Below are positions 11,018-21,420 of a stretch of DNA of 64,000 nt, piece after piece. The stretch is taken from assembly GCF_003369915.1 (NCBI RefSeq), contig NC_046675.1, positions 1,860,001 through 1,924,000 of the forward strand, written 5' to 3'. Both the position numbers and the translations under genes were made by a program. How positions within the stretch are numbered: the stretch's first letter is position 1; the number at the start of each line of letters is the position of its first letter. This DNA is from Drosophila miranda (lineage: Eukaryota; Arthropoda; Insecta; Diptera; Drosophilidae). A model generated the notes under the pieces. It was not told where the DNA came from. It saw only the letters and a program-made list of their open reading frames with translations, and searched no databases.

Positions 11018-13542
11018 TTAGCTAAGTTTCTGCTCCAACCTGTGGTCCAAGGAGTCGAATGCCACCTGCGCCTCAATCCAGCGCGCCACAGAGAGTAGCA
11101 ACTGTTCGTTGAGACTGCGGCTCATCAGCTGCAGGCTTAGTGGCAGTCCCGACCTAGAGAGGCGAATGGGTATCGATACGGCAGGAATACCAGCCATGTT
11201 GGCCGGCTGCGTGCAGAAATCCTGCACCACACACTGATCCCTGTTACTGAGCGAGGAGAAGTCCTTGTACAATGGAGCTTCAGTGAGAGTCGTCGGGGTG
11301 AGTAGAATGTCCACCCGGTCTTCCTTCGAAGATGCCTCAAATACCTTCAAAAAGTCTTCGGCAATCAAGCGCCGCACACGCAGTGCCTTTTCAAAGTAAT
11401 GATCGTAGTTTTTGCGCAGCAGCAGAAAGTTTCCCGTCAGTATGCGCGTCTTGACCACATTGTTGAAGCCCTCAGCACGGGATTGGGCATACAACTGCTC
11501 GGTGCTGCGCTCGTCGGCAGCACGGTGTCCAAACTCGATGCCATCGTAGCGGGCCATGTTGCTAGCCACTTCGCACTGGTTCAGGATCGAGTATACGAAT
11601 ATGCTGGCTGCCGTATTGGGCAGGGACACCTGCTGCACTGAGGCGCCAGCGCACTCCAGGAGATCTGCCACCTTGGTCCAGGTCTCCAGAACCTCGGCGG
11701 ACAGTCCGTTGCAGTGATATTCCTTGGGTATACCGATTCGCACAGTTTGCAGGTCGAGTCCATCCACTTCTGGGAGCTGTAACTTTGTGAACGGTTGCCT
11801 AATGGTCGTTGAATCCTTCCCATCCGGCCCAGCAACTGCATTCAAGACCTCAACGCAGTCGCTTACCGAGCGGGCGAGAATGCCTGGCACATCCATGGAG
11901 TTGACCAAGGGAATGAGGCCATGACGGGAAACCAGGCCGTAGGTAGGTTTCAAACCCACAACACCGCAGTAAGAGGCTGGATTTCGGGTAGAACCTCCAG
12001 TGTCCGAGCCAATTCCCCTGCAAAAAATCAAATTGAATCAGTCCTCGCAAGTAACGGTTGATACTTTCGAAAAATACCAAGGCAGTTTTACGAAAAGTTG
12101 GCAGCCCCATGCAGCAGCTGATTGTGTGTGCAAAACGGTCACTCTGCGCTGCTGTCAGTCGACCGAACGACGAAAACTTTATTATTTACGAAAATTGCAA
12201 TTATATTTGCATTCTGAAGCGATGTCTGCGCTCTTTCGTGTAACCAGCCGTGCCGTGGCGCTCCAGCGCTCCCTGGTGGCCAACCAGGCAGCCACATTAC
12301 GGGCATGCCGCAGCATAAAGACGTCGCCAAAGAAGGACGAGACCATTGCAGCCCCCGCCAGCGTTACAACAGAAGACTTTGCAAATCCCAGCCCGAAGAA
12401 CTGGATGAGCTACGGCTTCGACTACAAGGACCAGGCGGAGGATCGCAAGGCGACGAAAGCCACTTTCTTCGTTACCGTCACCCTGTGCCTGGTGTGGGGA
12501 ACCTTCTACTGGTCCTACTTGCCCGACACTCAGATACGCGACTGGGCCCAGCGCGAGGGCTTCTTGGAGCTGCGCCGTCGCGAGCAGGCTGGCGTGGATC
12601 TGGTGAGCCCCGACTACGTGGACCCCGCAAGCATTTCGCTGCCATCGGACGAGGATCTCGCCAACACGGAAATTATCATCTAAACAATTAGTCCCTTAGT
12701 TTGTTATGTAATGAATGCAGCTGGTGGCCACTACAAAGCCGCGCCTTCTGCTCGCTAATAAAAATGCACCTTCCGGCGCGAACGAAGCTACCAACAATGC
12801 CAATGTGAAGAATTTTGCAGAAATAATTAAGTATTTGCGTTTTACATGACGGCGATTGAGGTTAGGTGAAACTGAAAAGTGTAAACAACAGAAAAGGTAC
12901 TCACGCAAAGCACAAACCAGCTGCCACAGCCGATGCGGATCCACCTGAGCTGCCTCCCGCGATGCGCCAGTTGTTCTGGGTCAGATCCTCGCTCCAGATG
13001 TTCTTGGTCGGCCCGTAAATGGAGTCCACGGTGCCGGCACCCATTGCAAACTGATCCATGTTGGTCTTTCCAAGGAGCACAGCGCCGGCTTGACGTAATC
13101 GAGAGCATACCGTCGCATCGTAGGGCGGCACAAAGTCCTGCAGCATGCTGGAAAACAAGAGAATGAAGATAAAGCTGATGTCTTAAGGATTTTCTTGAAC
13201 ACCCACCGCGAAGCACAGGTGGTGTGCACATTCTCCGTGCAGAAGTTATCCTTAATGGCAATGGTCACGCCATCTAGGCCACTGCTCGGCTGTTTTTTCT
13301 GGTAGCGCTGCTCCGACTGCTGGGCCTGCTGTTGGGCCTCTTCTGGCGTGAGACGCACGAAGGCATTCAGCGTCTTAAGATTTACGGAATCCTCCAGGGC
13401 CTGCTCCGTCACCCGGCGAGGGGACAGCTGCCCATCGGCATAACTGGATGTTAACTGAAAAGTCGTCCATTTAAAGAGTTCTAGCTATTAAATTGAATCA
13501 GCGACCCACTTGTTTGATGCTCCACTGTAAATGTCGCCGCAT
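11018..13542 (-). CDS. GatA: Glutamyl-tRNA(Gln) amidotransferase subunit A, mitochondrial
   Basis: Amidase subunit of the mitochondrial GatCAB complex, which uses glutamine-derived ammonia to convert Glu-tRNA(Gln) to Gln-tRNA(Gln). Exons on the minus strand, in transcript order: 13542-13510, 13454-13207, 13147-12905 and 12017-11018, giving 507 residues. The Ser-cisSer-Lys triad of the amidase-signature family is visible as Lys79 in IAIKDN, Ser160 in [10 protein letters not shown] and Ser184 in [11 protein letters not shown]. The first coding exon is only 11 codons ([11 protein letters not shown]), a basic start compatible with a mitochondrial presequence. The third intron (12018-12904) carries the complete NP15.6 gene on the opposite strand. 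AATAAA on the minus strand at 10993-10998 lies about 20 nt after the stop. The start faces P5cr divergently, 314 bp away. Confidence 0.95.
12222..12683 (+). CDS. NP15.6: NADH:ubiquinone oxidoreductase subunit NDUFB11 (ESSS / NP15.6)
   Basis: Accessory subunit of the membrane arm of respiratory complex I. Single exon, 153 residues. The N terminus [20 protein letters not shown] is basic and free of acidic residues, as expected of a mitochondrial targeting sequence. After [17 protein letters not shown] comes one transmembrane segment at about residues 87-108 ([21 protein letters not shown]), then a charged C-terminal tail. This order is characteristic of NDUFB11. The gene lies wholly within the third intron of GatA on the opposite strand. 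A poly(A) signal AATAAA is at 12757-12762. A TCACTCTGC motif near 12137, close to Drosophila core-promoter motif 1, may belong to its promoter. Confidence 0.93.
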   Translation: MSALFRVTSRAVALQRSLVANQAATLRACRSIKTSPKKDETIAAPASVTTEDFANPSPKNWMSYGFDYKDQAEDRKATKATFFVTVTLCLVWGTFYWSYLPDTQIRDWAQREGFLELRRREQAGVDLVSPDYVDPASISLPSDEDLANTEIII

Positions 13543-13856
13543 TCTTCGGGCAGCTGTTTCTACCGCAAGGAGAACCAAAACAAATAATTTTAACAAGAAT
13601 TTATGTAGTATGCGCGGCGGTTGCAGCTGTTCCTTGACATTTTCGCCTACCCTCGGTACGGTCAGACTGTAGGTTTTAGCTTCTGGCAGCACTGCCCTTC
13701 AGACAGATGTTATTGATTAGAATGGCAATAAAAGTCCAGTAAACGCAATTATCACCCGGAAACCTTCCACGCAGATGCTATAACGTTAGATAACACCAAT
13801 CAATCAATATAAGCTAAAATCTGAAGAGCAGCCAGTAGATTTTAAAGCCCTTCACG

Positions 13857-14767
13857 ATGGCCAAGCTGGATGAACGTATTGGCTTCATTGGAGGCGGAAA
13901 CATGGCCTTTGCCATTGGCAGCGGTCTCGTTCGCTGCGCCATTGTAAAGCCTAGCCAGGTGCTGGTCTCGGGACCGCACATCGAGAACCTTTCGCGCTGG
14001 CGGGAGCTGGGAGCCGTCACCACCGACGACAATTGTAAGGTCCTGGAGCACACAGACGTTGTGTTCATCTGCGTCAAGCCGCACATCCTAGGGCAATGCG
14101 CCTCGCAGCTCAAGTACAAGCATGTGCCGTCCGCCAAGGATGCCAGCAAGCTCATTGTTTCTGTGCTGGCGGGAACAAGCCTCAAAACCCTAGAGGAAAA
14201 GTTCAACTTCATGGAAAGTTGGGGCCCGAAGGTGATCCGGACGATGCCCAACACATCGATGCAGGTCGGCGAGGGCTGTACCGTGTACACGGGCAACGCT
14301 CGGGCAACGCACCAGGATCTGGAGAAGGTGCACATAATGCTCAACGCACTGGGATTGGCCCAGCAAGTGCCGGAGCAGATGATCGACGCCGTCACTGGCT
14401 TGGCTGGCTGTGGGCCAGCCTTTGTCTACACAATAATAGAGGCTCTGGCCGATGGTGGTGTCAAGCAGGGTGTGCCACGGGCAATGGCGCTGCAGTTTGC
14501 AGCTCAGACCTTACTGGGCGCCGCCAAGACTGTTCTTATCACCGGCAAGCACCCGGCCGTGCTGCGCGATGAGGTCTGCTCACCCGGCGGATCCACCATT
14601 GTGGGTGTGCACGAGCTGGAAAAGGGCAATCTCAGGTACGCACTGGCATTCATTCAGCTAATTCAACGAAGTGTTAAGGACCTTTTTCTTTGACTGCTTG
14701 CAGGGCCACTCTCATAAATGCCGTGGAAAAGGCGACTCAACGCTCAACCGAGCTGGGAAAGAAGTGA
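13857..14767 (+). CDS. P5cr: Pyrroline-5-carboxylate reductase
   Basis: Catalyses the last step of proline synthesis, the NAD(P)H-dependent reduction of 1-pyrroline-5-carboxylate. Exons 13857-14635 and 14704-14767 give 280 residues, the usual length. The dinucleotide-binding Rossmann motif IGFIGGGNMAFAIGSG is at residues 8-23. The middle holds VVFICVKPHI, and VIRTMPNTSMQVGEG follows. The C-terminal dimerisation domain shows the family signature TGLAGCGPAFVYTIIEALAD and VCSPGGSTIVGVHELE. The last exon adds only ATLINAVEKATQRSTELGKK. It is divergent from GatA and convergent with Prp18. Confidence 0.95.
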
Positions 14768-15050
14768 GCGGCGTCGGTCGAACGTCTCCCCATGCTCTCT
14801 ATTTACAGTATGCAGTTGCAACAAACTTTATGTTGCTATTATAATTATGATACAAGTGTCATGCGTTTGATTGAGTTTCAAGATGTTTCAGTTATAATCA
14901 TTGTACAAGCGAAGCATGTACGTAATGAGTAATATGTAATTCTTAAGCAGCTGTTGTTGAGTAGAAAGTTAAAGGAAAATAAGCTGTTAAATTTGTTGCG
15001 ATACGCCAGGGCATTTCTAAATGATTTCTAAATAATATAAACGTTTGACT

Positions 15051-16073
15051 TTATTCACGATCCTTCTTGCTAACATATTCGACGCACTTGGAGGGATCCG
15101 TGGGGAAGTATTCCTGGCATTTGGTCATCAATCGCTTGAGACCCTGTATATACTTTCGCTGCGTCTCGTCGTTCATGACGTGTGCCACGTTCTTGGAGAA
15201 GATCTTCTCGCGGCCCGTTCGCGCATGAATGCCCACCATAGTGACACCGATGGGCCACGGCGCATTGCCTATAGCCATCTCCAGGTATGCATCGCTGGCA
15301 GTAATGTAGTTGCGGTTCAGCAGATGTTTGACAATGTCGCGCAGGCTGTCCAGGATGTCCTCCGGCAGCGTGTGGTGCTTCAGCTTGCGGAACAGCGGCT
15401 TCACGTACTCCTTTGTCTGCGTGTAGATGACTCGCGTCATTTTCACTTTAGTCGACATTATCTCGTGCTTGCTGTAGGTGGCAATCTGGTCGTTCCACAG
15501 CTTGAGCAGGAAGGTAAGCAGGGTGATGATCACGTCCATGTCGTAGTCTTTGTTGCGACCCATCTTTTGGGCCATTGTCTGTATGCTCTCCCACGACACG
15601 GACTCGTCCAGCTCGGCCAAATCGGATTTCTTGTCCTCTTTGGCGGTGGGTGCGTTGGCAAACATCTCCTGCAGATAGGCGGCGTCTACCTGCTCCATGG
15701 CCTCCTGGAAATCGTTACGGAATCCCCGGTTGGCCTCCGGCTGCGAGATCTCGCACTGCCGCAATCTGTCGAACGCTTCCGGCTCCGTCTCGCCGAATAT
15801 GAGAATGGGTTCACCGCGCTCCCGCAGACGGCGGATGACTTCTGTGCGCGGGAGTATGTTCTGTCCGTCGGCCACAAAGCTGTAGGCGCCCTCAGTGGTC
15901 TGTCCCTGGGCCTCGACAGACTCCTGCTTCTTGTATCCCACTTTTTGCAGCACTTCCTCCGTGTTCTTGGCGTTCAGGTCGCCCCGCTTGAAGTACTTCT
16001 TCTTATCATCGATTAGCTGCTTATCCTCCAGTAGTTTCCGTTTACGGGCTATTTCTTTCTTTAGCAAGTCCAT
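15051..16073 (-). CDS. Prp18: Pre-mRNA-splicing factor 18
   Basis: Spliceosomal protein acting at the second step of splicing, in the nucleus. Intronless reading frame of 340 residues, the normal size for PRPF18. The N terminus MDLLKKEIARKRKLLEDKQL is a charged helix. A PRP4-like motif follows (VIRRLRERGEPILIFGET, residues about 78-95), as in the human protein. The C-terminal Prp18 helical domain includes NRNYITASDAYLEMAIGNAP and WPIGVTMVGIHARTGREK, the conserved loop. The poly(A) hexamer AATAAA (minus strand, 15050-15055) overlaps the TAA stop, so the 3' UTR is probably only a few tens of bases. It is divergent from Wdr24 with 207 bp between starts. Confidence 0.96.
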   Translation of the reverse strand: MDLLKKEIARKRKLLEDKQLIDDKKKYFKRGDLNAKNTEEVLQKVGYKKQESVEAQGQTTEGAYSFVADGQNILPRTEVIRRLRERGEPILIFGETEPEAFDRLRQCEISQPEANRGFRNDFQEAMEQVDAAYLQEMFANAPTAKEDKKSDLAELDESVSWESIQTMAQKMGRNKDYDMDVIITLLTFLLKLWNDQIATYSKHEIMSTKVKMTRVIYTQTKEYVKPLFRKLKHHTLPEDILDSLRDIVKHLLNRNYITASDAYLEMAIGNAPWPIGVTMVGIHARTGREKIFSKNVAHVMNDETQRKYIQGLKRLMTKCQEYFPTDPSKCVEYVSKKDRE

Positions 16074-16280
16074 TTAAATTTCAAAATGTAAACAAACTAA
16101 CAACAAACCCTCAAGAAGGGCGACCAACAATGTTGCCACTCATCTGCAAGTCGTCATGCTTTTGGTATTCTTTAGTCTTTTTCTGTGTCCACACTGTGGC
16201 AACGCTTTAAATATCCTCTTATCAAGAGGGACGACAGTGTTTTTGTTTTGAAAATTCGAATTATTGAAATTTCTAAAAAA
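16074..16280. promoter_or_regulatory. Bidirectional promoter region of Prp18 and Wdr24
   Basis: Only 207 bp separate the ATG codons of two divergent housekeeping genes, so both core promoters must lie here. No TATA box is evident, as expected for housekeeping promoters. A short imperfect palindrome ccacactgtgg lies at 16189-16199. Confidence 0.6.
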
Positions 16281-19042
16281 ATGCGATACCCCGACTCACG
16301 GATCTGTATGGAGGGCCACGCCAACGCCTTGGCCCTCAGCAAGGACAACACTCTGATCGCAGTGGCCGGGCGCAGCTGTAAGAATCCAAATTTTTCCTAG
16401 GATCTTCGACCAAAGTTAAGACATTTACTTCCCTTCACAGTGCTCAAGGTCTATTCGATTGACGATTATGGCTTTAGGGAGGTTTGTAATATGCGCGGCG
16501 GGAAGAACCAGAATCTCAGCTACTCCTCAAACGATGTTGCCTGGAGCACCATGGACTGCAATCTCCTGGCCACGGCGGCCACCAATGGCGTCGTATCCGT
16601 TTGGGACCACTCTAAGTGCGGACGCCAGAAGCAGCTGCTTGTCTACAACGAACACGAGCGCACTGCCCACACAGTGACGTTCCACAGCAGCGAACCCAAC
16701 ATATTGATCTCTGGCTCCCAGGACGGCACCATCAAGTGCTTTGATATACGCTCGGACAAGTCCGTGAACACATACTTCAGCAATTCGGAGTCCGTGCGCG
16801 ATGTCAAATTCAGTCCACACGAGCAAAATATATTCTCAGCCGTTTCGGAGAACGGCACCGTCCAGCTCTGGGATATGCGGAAGTGGGACAAGTGCATGGT
16901 GCAGTTTACGGCGCATTATGGGCCCGTCTACACGTGCGACTGGCATCCCACACGTAAATGGCTGGCCACCGGCAGCCGCGACAAGCAGATCAAGGTGTGG
17001 GACATGGAAGGGCGACCAGGTCTGGAGTACACAATACACACGATAGCTGTGGTGGGACGGGTCAAGTGGCGACCAGAGCGAACGTGCGTACAGACAGATT
17101 TGGCACGTGATGAAATCACTATCTAATGCTCCTTTTCTCGTCTTACAGATATCACATTGCTAGCTGTGCTTTGGTGGTGGACTACAGCATTCATGTGTGG
17201 GACATACGACGACCCTATATACCATTCGCCTCCTTTAACGAGCACACAAACGTGACAACGGGCATTGCTTGGCTGGGCAGCGATTCCCATTGCCTGCTTT
17301 CCACCAGCAAGGACTCCACCCTTCATAAGCACGCCTTTGAGGATGCCACACGGCCGGCTTTGAAGGCCAATGCCCAGGGAGCCAGCCTGGACCGATACGG
17401 CGACATATCATTTGCCAATAAAATCAAGGAATACGCACCCAAGACGAGCGGAGTATCCAATACAAAGACCAGCTCCAGCTTTATGTATGTCTGAAAATAT
17501 TCATCAATTATGCTTTCGTTTATATATAATTGCATTCCATAGAAATCGGCGAAAGTCCATTGTGTCGGGGAGCATTCAGTTCCACTTGGACCATTCCAGG
17601 ATGTACAAATTCATGCTGAAGGATGCTGTAAGCTAGAGATACTTTGCTAAACCTCAAGTCATCTTCTAATTGCAATCTTTACCGCAGTTTTCTGGCTTTC
17701 CCCTGAGCGAAACCGATTCCAAGCCTCGCCAGGAGCATGAATGCTTTATTGGATGCGCCCGGGAGCTGATTATGAGCGGCAAAAAAATTGCCGAGCTATG
17801 CGAGCACAATTCGGAGGTGTCCAAGAAATACAGCAAACACAATGTAAGTAAAGCAGTTGGGGTGGGGGGCTAAGGGACTACTATTATAAAATACTATAAT
17901 TTTGTTAGGCCACCACTTTATGGAACTTTCTGAAACTGTTCTACGGCAGCAATCACTTTGAGCCGCCCTTCGAGCATCGATCTTCCTTCTCGAATCAAAA
18001 GAATCCCATCAACTCGAGGCGTGCCACTCAAGTGGCCAGCGATTGGCCCCAGCAACGCAGTGACCTGAGTCAGGATTTGAACGGCAATGCCCAAGAGGCG
18101 ACACATGAGATTGCCGCTACGAACGAGGATGACGATCCGCTGGGTGGCAGCGGAGTGGAGCATCCGCCGACCAGTTCTGTGATACTCTCCGAGACCCAAA
18201 TCATCAGCGAGATTACCTTCGATAACTTCGAGCTCCTGCGCAATGGCTTCATTTATGTGGGACCCACGGAGGCGGCCAAGGCACTGGCATTTCCTGCTCT
18301 ACATCACGATGTGCAGGCAGCGCGACCACAACTGGAGATCAAGGCATCTGACCATGAAAAGTCTCCTGTAAGGAAGAGGAATCATTTTGCTTTGTTCTAT
18401 ACGAATTGTAAATGATTGTCTTCTGGCTTCTTTCAGCCGCCGCATGTGCCCACGGTTTTGAAGGTCAGCCATGTCCCGCCCATACCGATGTGGGAGCCGC
18501 ACAAGTTTGTGGCCGATGCTCTCATGCTGCTAAATGACGTTGGCGATGTGCAAACTGCTTTGACTGTGATAATAGCTCTTGGGGAGGCCCGCAAACTGCT
18601 GCCCCTTGAAGATGCGTTGGTTGTAAGTAGCCCGCCCCCATACGAACAGCAAGAAATTTTGCATTTTCATGGCTTTCTTATCTAGGAGCACTGGTTTCAC
18701 ACCTATGTCGATCAGCTGCATCGCTACGAGCTGTGGAACGAGGCCTGCGAGGTGATCAACCGATCCTGGCTGCAGTCCGTGCAGCAACTGAATCAGCACT
18801 CCACAGCAATGCATACGAATTGCGGCGACTGCGGCCGTCCGCTGGGCAACAAAGTGGGATGGTACTGCGACAAATGCAAGTCCATGCAGTCGGCCAAGTG
18901 CTGCGTATGCGGTCTGATTGTGCGCGGTGTGTACGCCTGGTGCCAGGGCTGCTCACACGGCGGCCACATCGAGCATCTCCAAAAGTACTTTGCCAAACAC
19001 TCAAAGTGCCCCAAGTGCGGCCATTTGTGCGCGTATTCATGA
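16281..19042 (+). CDS. Wdr24: WDR24, GATOR2 complex subunit
   Basis: Component of GATOR2, which activates TORC1 at the lysosome in response to amino acids by opposing GATOR1. Eight exons: 16281-16377, 16441-17083, 17149-17484, 17543-17627, 17688-17843, 17909-18367, 18437-18622 and 18686-19042, all in phase, giving 772 residues. The N-terminal half is a WD40 propeller with clear repeats, such as VVSVWDHSKCGRQ, HTVTFHSSEPNILISGSQDG, VQLWDMRKWDK and WLATGSRDKQIKVWDMEG. The C terminus (about residues 705-772) is a cysteine-rich RING-like zinc domain with CGDCGRPLG, YCDKCKS, CCVCGLIV, CQGCSHGGH and CPKCGH, diagnostic of WDR24/WDR59/MIOS-type proteins. It converges on Gna1. Confidence 0.95.
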
Positions 19043-19620
19043 GACGCGGAAGAGGCTGAGTAGTGTGTCTCAGCTTCTGCATTCGAATCTGTACTGATGA
19101 GAGTCTCCTTGCCGGAATAACTAGCAGTTTTGTTGTTGATTAGTTTTTAGATGTATTTATGTCTGAATGTTTATCGATGTTAATGCTACTTGATGAAGGT
19201 GCTCTTAAAGGGTAATATAACGACTACCTTTTGCGTTGAGAGTTGAGAGCGCCCCGCCGCACATTCAGTAGCAGAAAGGAGAGAAAAAGTTATAAAATTG
19301 AGAGTTCTGTAAGAATTAAAAACGAAAAAAAAGCAACACGTTTGTTGCCAGATTCCACTTTAAATCTAAATAACTAATTGTATGTCCTCATGGGGATTCG
19401 CCCGAAAGTGTGTACCCACAAGGACACCACCGCCTGCCAGCGCTGTCCAAAAAATCCATCGTGCCCTTAGCGCAATGAATATTTGGCAATCGTTTCGAAA
19501 GTTTTCTTTTGTTTGGGTCCAATTTTCGTTTGCTTTACATTGCGCCTCGCGCAGTTGCAGCCTTGAGGTTGAGCGATCAACTCAAAGCTTGGATTTTGGA
19601 GCAGCGTTGGCGGCTAATTG
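19043..19620. other. Intergenic / 3' UTR space between Wdr24 and Gna1
   Basis: About 580 bp between two convergent stop codons. It should contain both 3' UTRs and both poly(A) sites. No coding exon or RNA gene is apparent. Confidence 0.5.
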
Positions 19621-20974
19621 TCAAGAGGCAAAATCGAGGCTCACAGTTTGGCAAGAGTCGCCACCTGCGCCAGTGCTGGAGCTGGAGCTGGCCGAGGTGG
19701 CATTGCGCTTCAGCGGCGTACCCTCGTCATAGCGTATGGTCATCGAATTGGAGTTCCCGGGTATGAGCACATAGCCCAAGGATTCATAGAACTTGATCAG
19801 CTTATCCTTGCAGTCCAGCGACATTTTATAGCACCCTAGTTCTTCGGCCAGCAGAGAGACGGTGACCACGATTCTGGAAGACACAGAAGCAATGAATACG
19901 CCGCAGTGAATGAATTGCAGGGAAATGCTTACAGCTTGCCCAGTTGCTTGCCACGATATGTGTCATTGACAACCACATCCTCCAGGCGCCCACGCTTGAA
20001 TTTTTAAAGAGAATATGAGTGGAATAGGAATACAGAATATAGATTTTCTCAACGTACCACCGAACAATTGTGGATGAACTTGCGCTCGATCACCAGCGAG
20101 GCAGCTCCAATGATCTCGTTCTTGCGCGTGTCCTCTATGACCGTGACAAAGTAGTCCCCGCTGGCCTTCATCTGCGAGAAGCGGGCTGCAAATGAGAATA
20201 GAGTCTTGTGATCCAGGATAGATGCGGGTGAGTGGCATTACTTACTCAAAAACTGTGTGCGATTGACATTCCCCACGTGTGTCAGTTGGGAGAGCAGCTG
20301 CAGGAAGCCACGATCATAGTCCGTGTCCTTGAGGGGACGCACCTTCATCCATGGCTCGCCGGGATTGGCCGCTGATATGAATGGCTTGAACGTGGCCGGG
20401 GTGCGATGAAAGTCGAGCTTCAGCAGCAAGCTGGGATCATACAGGTACGTCTCTTGCTGTAATTGATTAGCAGATAAGGAGGATTAGTTACGAGGCCTGT
20501 TCACAGATACGAATCTCGTAATGTCTACCGGGTGTTGCACCATTTTTAGACTACTAAACACGTCAGCAAGTGGCGCTGATGGAGGCACAACTGAGCCAAA
20601 AAGACAATCAACAGGTAAAGGTGGAGACCGACAACAGGAATGGTGGCCAGAACTGGTTTGGTTTCAGATAGCCCTCACTTTCGATGGCCAGAGCAACGCA
20701 ACTGGTTTTCGCATTAATTTCCTAGTCCCTCCGCCGCAAACGAAACCGGTAAAATGTGTAAGAGCCGGACTAGCAGAGCGAATTCTATTATCGATTTTAG
20801 TTTGTTATGGTTTTCGCCAGGATTAAAAGCAAAAGAAAACGTGCACTCAAGGTCGAACCGCTTTGCTGGGGACTGAACTGCCACATGGTCACGTTGGCTG
20901 CCTCTTCATCGCGTTTTGTGACTGTCTTGCTGGCAAAATTCCATGCAACGCAGCCATAAATGAACACTTACCAT
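19621..20974 (-). CDS. Gna1: Glucosamine-6-phosphate N-acetyltransferase
   Basis: Acetyl-CoA-dependent enzyme of UDP-GlcNAc synthesis, supplying chitin, GPI and glycoprotein production. Minus-strand exons in transcript order: 20974-20972, 20456-20246, 20185-20058, 19994-19933 and 19873-19621, giving 218 residues. The first coding exon is the ATG alone, followed at once by GTAAGT; splicing gives M-QETYLYDPS. Conserved GNAT-fold segments: LSQLTHVGNVNRTQFL, YFVTVIEDTRKNEIIGAASL, RGRLEDVVVNDTYRGKQLGK with the acetyl-CoA loop RGKQLGK, and KLIKFYESLGYV. After the usual end there is a Ser-rich tail of about 30 residues that is probably disordered. No other ATG in frame precedes the second exon closely, which supports the one-codon exon. 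Confidence 0.9.
20457..20971 (-). other. Gna1: First intron of Gna1
   Basis: 515 bp between the ATG-only exon and the second coding exon, with donor GTAAGT and acceptor AATTACAG. No other feature is visible in it. Confidence 0.75.
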
Positions 20975-21420
20975 TATTTTATCTAATGTTTGCTGTTTGA
21001 TAGTAATAGATCACCAGGCCTATCACTACGAAAAACACTGAGGCGGAAGCTTTTCCGCTGCTTTTATCGGCCAATGTTTCGGAGCAGACTGAAACGATGT
21101 GAAACGCGGAGAACGGCTACAGCGCCAGACGCGTACATTTAGCGCTTGGGGTGTCGGAGGGCCCCAAATTGGTTGTCGTGCATTGCCGAAGGGGCGGGGC
21201 GTCAATATCTTTCGAAATCCCCAAGAAATGAAGAAATGGCAAACAAAATGACCCTGAATGCGTTCCGACTGAAATTAATGTAAACATTTGAACAGCTGAT
21301 GGAAAAGAGAAAGGCACATCGCGAGAGAGAGAGTGCACTAAAGAGAGCCAGAGAGCTAGAAACAAACTGCTGTTTATTTCGATTACAATTTACAATTAAA
21401 TAACACGGCCCCTAACGGCA
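20975..21420. other. 5' flank of Gna1 and 3' flank of CIA30
   Basis: Gap of 446 bp between tandem minus-strand genes. It should hold the Gna1 promoter and 5' UTR and the 3' end of CIA30, whose poly(A) signal is at 21373-21378 (minus strand). A GA run lies near 21320-21350. Confidence 0.5.

Noticed and set aside
15045-16016. 323-codon plus-strand frame opposite Prp18
   Set aside because: Antisense shadow of a conserved intronless gene, with no signal or domain of its own.
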